From Conoideocrella luteorostrata (lineage: Eukaryota; Ascomycota; Sordariomycetes; Hypocreales; Clavicipitaceae): a DNA stretch of 64,000 nt. The DNA lies in contig JASWJB010000020.1 in the NCBI GenBank assembly GCA_032433595.1, positions 203,773 to 267,772 of the forward strand, read 5' to 3'. The translations under genes were made by a program, and so were the position numbers. Positions within the stretch are counted from its first letter, which is position 1. Each line of letters begins with the position of its first letter. The notes below the pieces were generated by a model, which ran no database searches, was not told the origin of the DNA, and saw only the letters and a program-made list of their open reading frames with translations. This document shows positions 25,361-36,084 of the stretch, piece by piece.

Positions 25361-27959
25361 ATGCTGAGAAACAAAACTTTCGCTGCGCTGCAGAAGACGT
25401 ACGATGACAGCTATCTGAGCTGCTCAACGGCTGTGTACTATGAAAGTCAGGTTTGTTATATATCCGCCTCCGTCAACCCTTTGAACAATCATTGATATCT
25501 TTACTGACGTGAAGATTTGTCTAGGGAGCCGAGGTAGAGGCAACGCGCCACTGGAAGCACGCCCTCGAACAAATATACGAACACCGAGCCACAAAGGCCA
25601 CGCCAGGCTATGGGCCCCAAAACGATACTGAAAAGGCTTTGACCGAGGCTCTGAAGCAGCTAGAACTACAATGCAAGGAGAGAATCGATCTTCTGGAGGC
25701 CCTTCGTGTCTCTCGGCGGGAGGGATCACCGTCAATACCTACTACAAAGGCATCAAAGTCACCCACTCGCAATATGAATAGTAGCGACAATCACTCGAAA
25801 GGCTCCATAGGGCAGGGAACCATCCCGGCAGTGGCGTACTCAGAACTATCACGCCCTACACTTCCAAGTCGGCCATTACTTCCCGTTCGAGCCTCATCGA
25901 GTCAAACGAACCCTTCTAATGCGAGCGGCAGCGGTCACAATTATGAGGCCGATCCGACCTTCACCGCCAAGTCGAGATCAAAATCGCCTAATCTACCAAT
26001 TAGATCTGATAAGACTTTGCGTTCTCCAAGTCCAGAGAAGCACACTATGCGCACAACTTTGCGCTCTGGGAGATTCAACGACAAATCCAATAAAGCGACC
26101 CGGAAATCCCACAAGCCAGCGGCCGAGGGACCCAGTAAAGCCGCTACGCTCGCATGGAGCGCTTTAGGGTCGCGTGACCGACAGTTCAACGCATCTTCCC
26201 AGAATGGAGCTTCATCCACATCTCAATTGGTCTCACGGCAGAACATAGATCAGGCAAGGCCTATTTTCCCTCCATTGCAATGGGATAGTCACTCTAGACG
26301 TCTTATGACATCTCGAGAGATAGAAAATTGTGTTAATGGGCAGCCAACTACGATTTCCAGGCATTCTGACGAATATCCACAATCTACATCCTCTCACTTG
26401 TCTGTCTCTGCAGCCTCAAGTGCTTTGAACTCATTATCCCAACAAGATTTGCCTGTAGATCAATCCTCTAACAGATATGAGCGAGTTTCCTCGGCTCGGA
26501 TCGGTGTAGCAGTGGGACCTGGCTCGAAGGCCATCCAAGACAATAAAGCTGATGGATTCTCGCCTGTAGATGATTCCGGAGATACATCAGAAAGAAAAAA
26601 TGTTTCTGATAGCCCGGTGAGGCGAAAAGCGATAGCCAAACGACCAGTTCAATCGTCGCTGTCTTCATCCAAAAACAGTAACAAGGAACAGAGCCGTGAT
26701 GCTCGCCATCAAGGCCGTCAGAATCTGTCGCAGCTGGAGAACAACTCGAGCGGGTCTGAGGACGTTAAATTCCAGACATCTTCTGGGATACGCTCAACAA
26801 AGTCTAAGGAGCGTACCGGAAAGCCTGGCGTGCACTTCATGTCATCCAATGACACTAGTTCTGACGATAGTTCAAGTGATAGCACCTGGAATAATAGGAA
26901 GGCGTCAATTCTCAAGAATTTGCCACCCGGTGTGGACGAAGGTGCAGCAAAGCAAATATTAAACGACATTGTTGTTCAAGGCGATGAGGTTCGCTGGGGA
27001 GATATTGCTGGATTGGAAATCGCCAAAAATGCCCTTCGGGAAACTGTCGTCTATCCTTTCCTTCGTCCGGACCTTTTTATGGGTCTTCGCGAACCAGCAA
27101 GAGGTATGCTACTATTTGGCCCTCCAGGGACTGGTAAAACAATGCTGGCACGAGCTGTGGCCACGGAATCTAAATCTACATTCTTCTCTATTTCAGCAAG
27201 CAGCTTGACAAGTAAGTATCTGGGAGAATCAGAAAAGTTGGTTCGCGCATTGTTTGGACTAGCTAGGTCACTGGCCCCAAGCATCATCTTTGTTGATGAA
27301 ATTGATTCGCTGCTATCGCAAAGATCTGGATCTGGAGAACACGAGGCTACGAGGAGAATAAAAACGGAGTTTTTAATTCAATGGAGCGATCTACAACGGG
27401 CAGCAGCGGGGAGAGAAACTACGGACAGGGATAAGGAACGAGGGGATGCAAACAGAGTTCTAGTTCTGGCTGCGACCAATTTACCTTGGGCAATTGACGA
27501 AGCAGCTAGACGAAGATTCGTTAGACGGCAATACATACCCTTGCCTGAGCCACACACCAGGGAAACACAGTTACGGACTCTATTAGGGCAGCAAAAACAC
27601 GGTCTGTCCGCGGCAGACATTGAAAGGCTAGTAGGATTGACAGACGGTGAGTCACAGGTGGCATACTTTTCTAACGTGATGACCCTGTCCTCAACTTTCC
27701 TCAAACACAAGCTAACGTTACTTTTGGGCTATGCTTAGGGTTCTCAGGTTCGGATATTACAGCGCTGGCGAAAGACGCCGCTATGGGTCCACTGCGGTCC
27801 CTAGGAGAAGCATTGCTTCACATGACTATGGATGACATCCGGCCAATTATCCTTCTCGACTTCGAGGCCAGCCTAGGCATGATCCGGCCCAGTGTTAGCA
27901 GGACGGGCTTGAAGGAGTATGAGGACTGGGCACGGGAGTTTGGCGAGCGGGGGGGTTAA
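25361..27959 (+). CDS. SAP1: AAA ATPase of the Sap1/Yta6 (spastin/fidgetin-like) group
   Basis: Three exons, 25361-25450, 25525-27646, 27739-27959; 810 aa. The first 90 residues form an MIT-like helical bundle ([32 protein letters not shown]). A long Ser-rich disordered stretch follows (about 100-500). The C-terminus is one AAA domain: [20 protein letters not shown], Walker A GPPGTGKT (about residue 562), Walker [15 protein letters not shown] (about 618), the second region of homology [20 protein letters not shown], and the [19 protein letters not shown] helix. This is the meiotic-clade arrangement (katanin, spastin, Vps4). Yeast Sap1/Yta6 are the closest by architecture; their cellular role is poorly defined, and microtubule severing or ESCRT-related work is only suggested by the family. 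A 30-residue insert ([12 protein letters not shown]) sits between Walker B and SRH. Confidence 0.88.
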
Positions 27960-28366
27960 GATAACAGAGAATAATACGGGACAGGTGGAGAGCGTTGCCA
28001 GATGGTGCATATTTATGTTTATGCTCGCCGTCTATTATATTGACAGTAAGCGCGGTTGAGCCCCATCACAGGTGATTATTACTCTCATACCCATGTTGCT
28101 GAAGAATGCAATATATCATACCTATTGATGAGTCAGACTTATCTATCCTACAAATTCCGCTCTCAATAGTTTCATCGATTTGATAATGCGAGACGAGTTT
28201 TTTGTCGCTTCCAGCCTTTGATTGAAAGTAAAACTCGTCGTCGGTACTCTGCTGTGGTCATGAGTAACGCCGATTGCACTCCTTGGACCGAGGTGCTTTT
28301 ACCACTGCAACGCGGTCACAATACAAGCATAACAGGATCGTCTTTGGCTCCCAGGATCACCATTAA
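27960..28366. other. Convergent 3' region, AAA ATPase / uS17m
   Basis: 407 bp shared 3' flank of two converging genes. Nothing further recognised. Confidence 0.5.
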
Positions 28367-28836
28367 TCAATTAGCCATTTTGGCCGACTTCCGCTCGTCC
28401 TTTGCAGCCTTCTTGGCTTCTCTTTCTGCTATCCGTTCTTGCAGTGTTGGAACGGGGGGCCGTTGGTCGGTGGCAACCCCAAAAGGCGCAATAATGTGTT
28501 TCACAACGTGTCGCTTGTGACGTGAGGTCGGCCAGCCCGGTACAATTGATACAACATCGCCTGTTCGTAGCGAAGATTTCGGGTCATGAACAAGATAATG
28601 TTTTGGGTTGGCAAACCACTAGTGAGATTGTCAGTCAAGTCAGGGTCGGCAACGCATTTGTTGCAAGGCAAATGTTCCAAGATGGTTAGAGCTTGCCTCA
28701 CCTTGTTCACAACTTTGTTCCATCTCTGTCCCCCGACCCGGACTTTGACAGTCTTCTGCATTAGTCCTGCGGAAACCACGACGCCGTGAAGTTCATGAGT
28801 CACGCGACATGCTGCTTTAGCAATTTGTGAGGACAT
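28367..28836 (-). CDS. MRPS17: Mitochondrial small-subunit ribosomal protein uS17m
   Basis: Two exons on the minus strand, 28836-28702 and 28618-28367; 128 aa. The S17 OB-fold is clear: LHGVVVSAGLMQKTVKVRVG, then across the 83-nt intron WFANPKHYLVHDPKSSLRTG and DVVSIVPGWPTSRHKRHVVK, followed by a fungal-type basic tail (PPVPTLQERIAEREAKKAAK). It binds 16S-type rRNA in the mitoribosome small subunit. The tail and lack of a long presequence match other filamentous fungi. The start at 28836 leaves only 16 residues before the fold. Head-to-head with EMG1. Confidence 0.9.
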
Positions 28837-29416
28837 TTTCGCCGTTCATGCCCCAATTAACAAGGTGTAGATTGATAGTTAGCAGCTTTGGGCTCTCAGG
28901 CGGTTTTCGATCATCTGCTTATTTCTAGTGTCGAAATGAGTTATATGCGCTAAAGGGCTGAAAGTTGTATGTCGATTACTTGCGCGTAATGGCGCCATGC
29001 GAGGGGCCAAAGCGAATGATTGATGGTAATTAGTTTGTCTGTTCAAGGGGTCACAGGCTCGAGGAAGCAGACCTGTTTTTGTCCCTTTCTGCCGCTGGCA
29101 GTGACATGAGTAGTTTAGCTCGTCGCTTGCTAGTTCAGTTTCCGAATGTCAGCCAATGGCAGCACTTGCTGTGGGGTAGCACTGAACGCGATCCGAACCT
29201 GTGAGGCTAGTGGGGTGTGCCGAAAGTTTCTCATGAGACATCGACTCAATTTTACAACAACCGGTGCGTTTTGCTTCAGAAGCTCGTGCATCCCATCCGT
29301 GAGTAAAGCGCCGCTCTGTACTATAACTACGAACGCTGTGATATCTGGGGTCCATAAGTCTGATTACTGATTCTGTCAACAGCACTTGAAGCCCCAAGAT
29401 CACATCAAGCAACACG
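28837..29416. promoter_or_regulatory. Divergent uS17m / EMG1 promoter region
   Basis: 580 bp between two outward-reading ribosome-related genes. Short opposing frames at 29146-29415 mirror each other and are not supported. No named motif is claimed. Confidence 0.5.
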
Positions 29417-30389
29417 ATGTCATCTCCAGATAGCCGAACCGGAGTTAAACGACCCCGTAAGACCTCATAACTGATCCCCTCGGAGTATACTCATCGGCCT
29501 ATGATTGCCTTGTACTCTTCAACCTTCCTAATATTTACTCTGCACTAAGAGACTAACAACAATGCCCGGATTTGTTAAACAGGGACACAGTCTCTCCCCC
29601 CGCCGGCTTTGCCTCAACTCGTGGCCGAGCAACACACACCTATCCCGCCAACTGATAAAGACTCCCAGCGATTGATCGTAGTTCTTTCAAATGCAAGCCT
29701 AGAGACCTACAAAGCGTCTCATGCGGGTAGCAGTAGAACCGGTCTTCATCGTGAGGATAAATATTCACTGCTCAATAGCGACGAGCATATTGGTGTCATG
29801 CGCAAGATGAATCGCGATATAAGCGATGCTCGTCCGGATATAACACATCAGGTTACATGCCTTTTATTTGGCATTTTTCTCTACGATTAAGCATACTAAC
29901 CTATTGGCACAGTGTTTGTTGACTTTACTGGATTCGCCCATCAACAAAGCTGGCAGACTGCAAATTTATATTCACACAGCAAAAGGCGTTCTAATTGAAG
30001 TATCACCGTCTGTCCGCATTCCGAGAACATTTAAACGTTTCGCCGGCCTTATGGTGCAGCTACTTCACCGCTTGTCCATTCGATCCACCAATTCAAATGA
30101 GAAGTTGCTGCGCGTCATCCAGAACCCTATTACTGACCACTTGCCACCAAACTGTCGCAAAGTGACCCTGAGCTTTGATTCTCCGCTAGTTCGCGTACGT
30201 GAGTATATGGAGACGATTGGATCCAAAGAGAGCATCTGCGTTTTTGTGGGAGCCATGGCAAAGGGTGCCGATACCTTCGCAGACTCAATCGTGGACGAGA
30301 AAATTTCCATCAGCAATTACTCTCTGTCTGCAAGCGTAGCGTGCAGCAAGTTTTGTCACGCAGCTGAGGATGTTTGGGACGTGCTTTAA
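29417..30389 (+). CDS. EMG1: Emg1/Nep1, 18S rRNA pseudouridine N1-methyltransferase
   Basis: Three exons, 29417-29456, 29583-29851, 29913-30389; 261 aa (yeast 252). Emg1 is a SPOUT-class enzyme that methylates the N1 of a hypermodified pseudouridine in 18S rRNA and is required for 40S assembly in the nucleolus. Visible are [57 protein letters not shown]-like [20 protein letters not shown], and the knotted S-adenosylmethionine site [14 protein letters not shown] with [17 protein letters not shown]. The first exon is short ([14 protein letters not shown]) and joins an open reading frame through a 126-nt intron. The third intron carries a clear ACTAAC branch site. Assignment is secure. Confidence 0.95.
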
Positions 30390-31812
30390 ACATGAATTGT
30401 TCCTGTGGATCTAAGAGTATCGTTCGCTCCGATGTGAAGCTCTATGACATGGTCAACTCGAAAGCCTAGATGAAGCTCTGGCAGCGATGCAACATCGCCG
30501 CAAGGCGTGACATCTGGGAGACACTTGAGTCGCCTGAGCTTGGCGCTGTCGCTTGTTTTTATAACCAAAACATGGATGGGTCAACAGACAGGTCCAAGAC
30601 GCTTTCAACTTCTTGAGGGAGCAGTATCCTCCTACCTCAACTCATTTCGGCTGATGACAGGCTCACAACAGTGCTCAGTGGCACATGAAGCCGAGGTATG
30701 TTGATGGAGATTCGATTCAAGAATTTTATGTTAGCATTTGGTATTTGGCGAAGCAAACCCACTATAACAGCGACCATACCGGGCAGATCCCTGTTTTAGT
30801 TGTCAAATAATATATGCGCAATTCGGTCAATAAAGCTTTCACTGGGCTTGAACAATAGTACTGGACGACCTCACCCAACCCAACATGGCCATGAGAGCTA
30901 ATGCGCTTATGCTGAACATGATGTGACTGCAATAATACGGCACCCAGTAACCTGCGACAGCCTTTAGTTATACGGCTTCGTTCAAGCATACTTAGTATTG
31001 TGTAGATCTCGTACATCCTGCTCCTTACAAGCCTAGTTGGATTTCGAAATTTATTTTCATTGAATTTATATACGTATACTAAATAAGGTACGTTAGCAAA
31101 TTTAGCTAATATCCAATGTAGTTTCAGTAACAGCTTCGTTCTGCTGCTTAGTTTAAAGGTTATAACTTTCTAAATAGTAGTATTTTAGTGGAGCGGCCAC
31201 TATGTCGCACATTGATGCTGGACCTGACTGGCTTGCAGACCGCTAGTTATTTAACAGCTGGCACGGCTAAGACTGTCCACTGATGTCAAGCCACTTGGCA
31301 GAATAGCTCAGTCTCGTCTGTTCATGTGAATTTGTCGATGGAGTTTTGCCACTCGAAATGGCTCCAAATCAATCGGTAGGAGAAAGCGGATCTGCTAACC
31401 ACACATCACAAGTTAAATATCCCTCTATTATACTGGCCTAAAATATACACGTCCACTAAATCCGAGGCGACGAGGATGTGAAGTACTTTACGAAGCGGGT
31501 CTACCTGTCAGACAGCAGTCAGGCCGCCATACACACGCAGCATTGAGGAGACGAGTGCGACCCTCAGAATATTGTATCCGCATCGTTAAGATTTGAAGTG
31601 CTATCATGCGCATCTTAGCCGTATTAACCCGAGATCTGCCGATTCTTGCACAAAGCCAAGTCTCGAGGTCATGTGAGCTCAGCATGCTTCCTGTGTCACC
31701 CCTCCCACCGTTGCGTTCATCATATGCTCCAGTCGTCTTGCTCCGTCTCGATAGCGATACCTCGTCCATACATTTTGTTATTTTCCCTCGTTCTGGAATG
31801 TGTAAAATCTCA
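30390..31812. other. AT-rich spacer between EMG1 and the VOC-domain gene
   Basis: About 1.4 kb. The part from about 31020 to 31200 is very AT-rich. The plus-strand frame of the next gene is open back to 31606, but that part (MRILAVLTRDLP...) shows no domain and probably is leader. No RNA gene or repeat was recognised. Confidence 0.5.
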
Positions 31813-33516
31813 ATGGAAGTGCCAAGGACGGAATTGCCCTTTGTTGAAGTATCACACCTCCCTTCGTCTACTTCATACTTCGCCTCCATTCTCCAGCCTC
31901 TAGGTTTACGTTACATTGAGTCCCGAGCTACAGCTGGACTCACCAAACTGTCCGTAATATTTGGAAGTGCTGCATCTCCTGTCCTTCAACTTCGGCAAGT
32001 CTCTTCCGCAAACCAGGTATTGCGAACATCTCGTTTGTTGCTCACCGCCCCATCCAGGTCGGCTGTAACGAGGTTTTACGAACGTGGCACTCAAGCGAAT
32101 CCATATTCACCGGTCCAAATTGGACAGAGCTTCTCTAAAGATACGCGATACAATCTCGGCAGCTTACGAGCTGCCGTTGTTGACATGGACGGCAACAGAA
32201 TAGAAGTCGTGTACCCGGATCCCAGGTTGTCGCCAGAGATGATCCAGTCTGATGTACCTTTCGCCCACAAGGCCAATCCCGCAAAATATGATGGGACGAT
32301 TATTTTAGATTGGAATTTCAGTGACTTTGCGTCATTGAATAGTCCGTTGAAAGAGCCTCACCTCGAACAGTTGAAACGACAGCCAACCAGCCATTCATTT
32401 GACAGCGATTGCAAGCCACAGCAGCGGACAACATCAGTCATCCCAAATAGTGCAGAAGCCGCTGCAAATATTCCGAAGTTAGAAGCTTGTTCTGCTAATG
32501 ATTCCAATAAATTATTCTCCACAATCAATACATCCACTGTCGTGGGTGCGTTTCTTGGGATAGTTGCCGGGGCTGCACTCACGTACGGAATGATGGCTGG
32601 CCACACTGACGATCAAGCATCGTACCGCCAGAGCAGCACACCAATTTCTTCACCACATAATACCCAATTATGTCGAAAGAGTCCTTGCAAGGACAAAGGA
32701 GCCGAAGATCTTAATGCATCGATCAAAATGTTTTCTGCGCAAGCAACCGACTTTAAGGCCTCCTTAGACCAGCAAATGAGTTCTAGAAACAACGATGCTC
32801 GACCTCGAATGCCAGGAAGGGATCACAGTAGCCATTTCCACTCGAGCAATCAGTATCATGACAAAGATACCTCACAGGACAGCCAACGGTCCTTGATGAA
32901 TCGCAAGTTGTGTTTGGAAGACAGCTGGGGCCCTGGAAACGAATCTAGTCGACTTGATGCACCAGCCAAGCCGAGCAGAAGCTATAGTGAGAGGCCTGTC
33001 ATCGACGAAACCCGAATATCCGAGAGAAACAATCAGTCTTCAGCCCGCGCCCCCCTTTCCGCCTGTCGTGCTTCGATTCTTGAACCAGCGAGTACAGTAC
33101 TGTCGCAACTTCAAACACCAGTCTTTGATATAGACCGAGAAACATACGTATCTGCCAGGTCACATCCCTCCTCAGACGCATTTTCACCAAGATCTTACGG
33201 CAATCACAGTCTCTGGTCGACGTCTCTAGAGTGTACTGACCCTCAGAATATCGTGTCAACGGTCTCTCACATGCATATAAGTGACAGCGTCGCTTCTAGC
33301 CGTCGCTCCGCCCAACACATTCCTCTACCTGCAAGTAGTGCGGGCAGTCACATGTCTGCGAGACACACCCCATTACCTGAAAGTACTATTAGTAGCAGCC
33401 GGGCAGATTGGGATAACGACATAGACAGTATAGCTCCAAGTGATAGTATTAGCTGCGTGGGGATGGCTGGCACGATGAATCATGCCCAGCCTGGAACAGT
33501 TATGAAACGGGCCTGA
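31813..33516 (+). CDS. VOC (glyoxalase-like) domain protein with a membrane segment and repeat-bearing tail
   Basis: Single exon, 567 aa from the ATG at 31813 (an in-frame ATG at 31606 is possible). Residues 1-140 look like a vicinal-oxygen-chelate fold: LPFVEVSHLPSSTSYFASIL then QPLGLRYIES at the start and DMDGNRIEVVYPDPRLSP at the end, where a metal-binding Glu would sit. Residues about 239-262 (TVVGAFLGIVAGAALTYGMM) form one hydrophobic span. The rest is Ser-rich and disordered, with repeats near the C-terminus (AQHIPLPASSAGS, ARHTPLPESTISS) and an acidic SIAPSDSISCVG end. Similar proteins appear to exist in other filamentous fungi, but I know no function. The expected first VOC metal ligand may be the His of VSHLP. 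Enzyme activity is inferred from the fold only. Confidence 0.7.
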   Translation: MEVPRTELPFVEVSHLPSSTSYFASILQPLGLRYIESRATAGLTKLSVIFGSAASPVLQLRQVSSANQVLRTSRLLLTAPSRSAVTRFYERGTQANPYSPVQIGQSFSKDTRYNLGSLRAAVVDMDGNRIEVVYPDPRLSPEMIQSDVPFAHKANPAKYDGTIILDWNFSDFASLNSPLKEPHLEQLKRQPTSHSFDSDCKPQQRTTSVIPNSAEAAANIPKLEACSANDSNKLFSTINTSTVVGAFLGIVAGAALTYGMMAGHTDDQASYRQSSTPISSPHNTQLCRKSPCKDKGAEDLNASIKMFSAQATDFKASLDQQMSSRNNDARPRMPGRDHSSHFHSSNQYHDKDTSQDSQRSLMNRKLCLEDSWGPGNESSRLDAPAKPSRSYSERPVIDETRISERNNQSSARAPLSACRASILEPASTVLSQLQTPVFDIDRETYVSARSHPSSDAFSPRSYGNHSLWSTSLECTDPQNIVSTVSHMHISDSVASSRRSAQHIPLPASSAGSHMSARHTPLPESTISSSRADWDNDIDSIAPSDSISCVGMAGTMNHAQPGTVMKRA

Positions 33517-34141
33517 AAACGCTATTGGCGAAAGTTTTTTTCTTGATATTACTGTACTGACACCTCGAGCTTGTCTCGGGTGGGATGGCCAGAGACTGTT
33601 CAACCTTGGTTATATGTGATGGACCGACCAATTTAAGGATGACAAAATTGCTCCATTAGATGTATTTGTCAACAGAGGATAAGCGGAGATAACGAAGAAG
33701 TTATATATGCCTGCTCAAAGATTTAAGCACTATAATGAAACAAAATCGCCAAACCATTCGCATACAAATTTCCTACATGTTGAGAGAAAAGAAGTTCAAA
33801 AGAGGGAAGGGACGTAAAGAGAGGAAAAAGAGATTTTGGTTGAGATTAGCTTTTCGAGCTGCCACGGAGCACTGGTAGGCTATTAAAACGGAGCGGGTAC
33901 GGTGACTGTACTTACTCAGGATGTCAAGCATTCCGATAGTCGGCCTTGCCGGTAACCCCACTCGGCAGCCGAGAATTATGAACTTCCATTTCAAGAAGAA
34001 ATGATACCTCGTTAATCTCAAAATTCATTGCACTAATATTTACTCCGTTAGATCGAGCGTCTTTTCCGTCACCGGCAACATATATTAGTTCCCCTCGACT
34101 GCTTCATCTTCGAACGGTCCCCGCGCTATATCAAGATCAAC
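33517..34141. other. Spacer between the VOC gene and cystathionine gamma-synthase
   Basis: 625 bp holding a 3' flank and the next promoter. Minus frames at 33373-33603 and 33773-34021 lack conserved content. Confidence 0.5.
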
Positions 34142-36084
34142 ATGGTGTCTTTTGCACTTGGCGAGTCGATCCCTCCTGACACAGCACACGTGAGTCCTCC
34201 TACCAGGGCACAACTTGAATAGATGCCCGATTGACGCCATACAGGCTGTAAGTGTTTCGCTACCTACGTGGCAATCTAATGTTGGGTATGAAGAAGGGGA
34301 AAATTGGGTTGTTAAGCGTATGGCAACTGGATACCCCAGGTAGGAACACATGAGAGCTAGGTACTATGACCACATGTTCGAGAAATTTTGCTAATGTTGC
34401 TATTGGGTCTGTCAGATTCTTTATTCATAAAATTATACAAGCCTTCGGGCGTGATATCATATCTACCTTTGGACATGCCGGACAGCAATCAATGCTATTC
34501 CCTACCCGAGGTGCTGCAACGAGGTGCATCGATTTTGTCTCAAAAGTACAGCCTAGCTATTCTCAGCATATGGAAATTGTCGATCTTATCTTAGACGCTT
34601 CAAAATCTGCGACTCCATTGATAAAAAAACTTTCGCCAACGGTGTCCGCTATTATGCTTCCGGAAGAAGCATTCCCAACAGCAAAACAATATTGGCAACA
34701 TACTGGAGATGGTATATCAAGCCGTCGGGCCGAATTTTGTCACAGCCTACTCCGAGATGGTCTGCTAGTTTCCAAAACTGGGATTGAAACTTCAAATGGA
34801 TTGTCAACAATGGCGATAAGAGGACCGAAAAGATATCAGCGATATCAGCGAACTGGTCTTGGGGAGGCTGGTGCGGACGAAGCAACCCCAAAAGTGCAAC
34901 TCCCAGTAGGTACTGAAGAATCGCAAGAGAGTTCCCGCTTCTTGGAGGAAAGGTTTGGGCGAAACCTAGATCTTGCCCTTGTGGAGCGTGCTAAGTCTGC
35001 CATTCGGAGGCGGATTGCAGGTTGTTTGGTTACAGATACGGATATGGATACTGAACCACTACCCATGGAAGCTACTAACTCGCGAGGTATGCATGGTCTA
35101 CGTGAAGATGATGTGTACCTTTTTCCCACGGGCATGAATGCCATCTTCCATGCCCACCGCGCTCTTCTTGCAGCCAGAGGTCAACTTACGAGCATCAACT
35201 TCGGATTCCCTTACGTGGACACTCTTAAAATTCTTCAAAAATTTGGTCCGGGATGCGAATTCTATGGTCATGCGTCATCCGACGATCTCGATGACCTCGA
35301 GAATCGTCTACGATCAGGGGATAGATATCTTGCCTTATTCTGCGAGTTTCCTGGCAATCCTCTTTTAACAAGCCCAGACCTAAGGCGGATTCGTCAACTT
35401 GCAGATGAGTTTGATTTCGCAGTTGTAGTTGATGAAACGATCGGGACCTTTGCAAACATCAATGTTCTCCCGGCTGCCGATATTGTTGTGAGTAGCTTGA
35501 CGAAAATTTTCTCCGGCGACTCCAACGTGATGGGCGGTAGTGCAGTCTTGAACCCAAACAGCAAATACTACAACATTCTTAAGACAGCGCTGGATGATGT
35601 ATATGAAGACACATACTGGTCTGAGGATGCTGTCTTCATGGAGAGAAATAGCCGGGACTTTCTATACAGAGTAGATCGCATCAACTCGAATGCAGAGGCT
35701 ATCTGCGTAACGCTGCAAAAGCACCCCAGCGTCAGACGGATTTTCTACCCGAAATACAACCCTTCGAGGCATATCTACGACAACTTTAGGTTGCCAAATA
35801 TGGGATATGGAGGGTTACTTTCAATTGTCTTTAACGACAAAAAGCAAGCTCAAGCTTTCTATGATTCAATGAACATAGCTAAGGGACCGAGCCTTGGAAC
35901 CAACTTCACGTTGTGCAGTCCGTATGTATTACTTGCTCATTACCAAGAACTCTCATGGGCTGCGAAGTACGGGGTTGCAGAGGACCTCGTTCGTATTAGT
36001 GTTGGCTTAGAAGACACTGAATTGCTTCAGGATACTTTTATGCAAGCACTCAAAGCAACCGAAATAGTTATCGCAGTGAACTGA
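34142..36084 (+). CDS. STR2: Cystathionine gamma-synthase (PLP enzyme of transsulfuration)
   Basis: Three exons, 34142-34189, 34245-34339, 34416-36084; 603 aa, typical for the long fungal form. It joins cysteine to an activated homoserine ester to give cystathionine on the way to methionine, using pyridoxal phosphate. The N-terminal exons give [29 protein letters not shown] and ATGYPRFFIHK, all family marks. The PLP fold is in the C-terminal half: [17 protein letters not shown] (cofactor loop), [38 protein letters not shown], and [20 protein letters not shown] with the Schiff-base Lys. The C-terminal [20 protein letters not shown] and [11 protein letters not shown] complete the Cys/Met-metabolism family pattern. 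Exon 2 begins with GCTGTAAGT, a cryptic donor-like string. The intron joints all keep frame. Confidence 0.92.

Noticed and set aside
28218..28520. 100-codon plus frame opposite uS17m
   Set aside because: Complement of the conserved second exon of uS17m.
31606..31812. N-terminal extension of the VOC protein from the ATG at 31606
   Set aside because: The added 69 residues have no domain or signal and the fold starts immediately after the ATG at 31813; kept only as an alternative.
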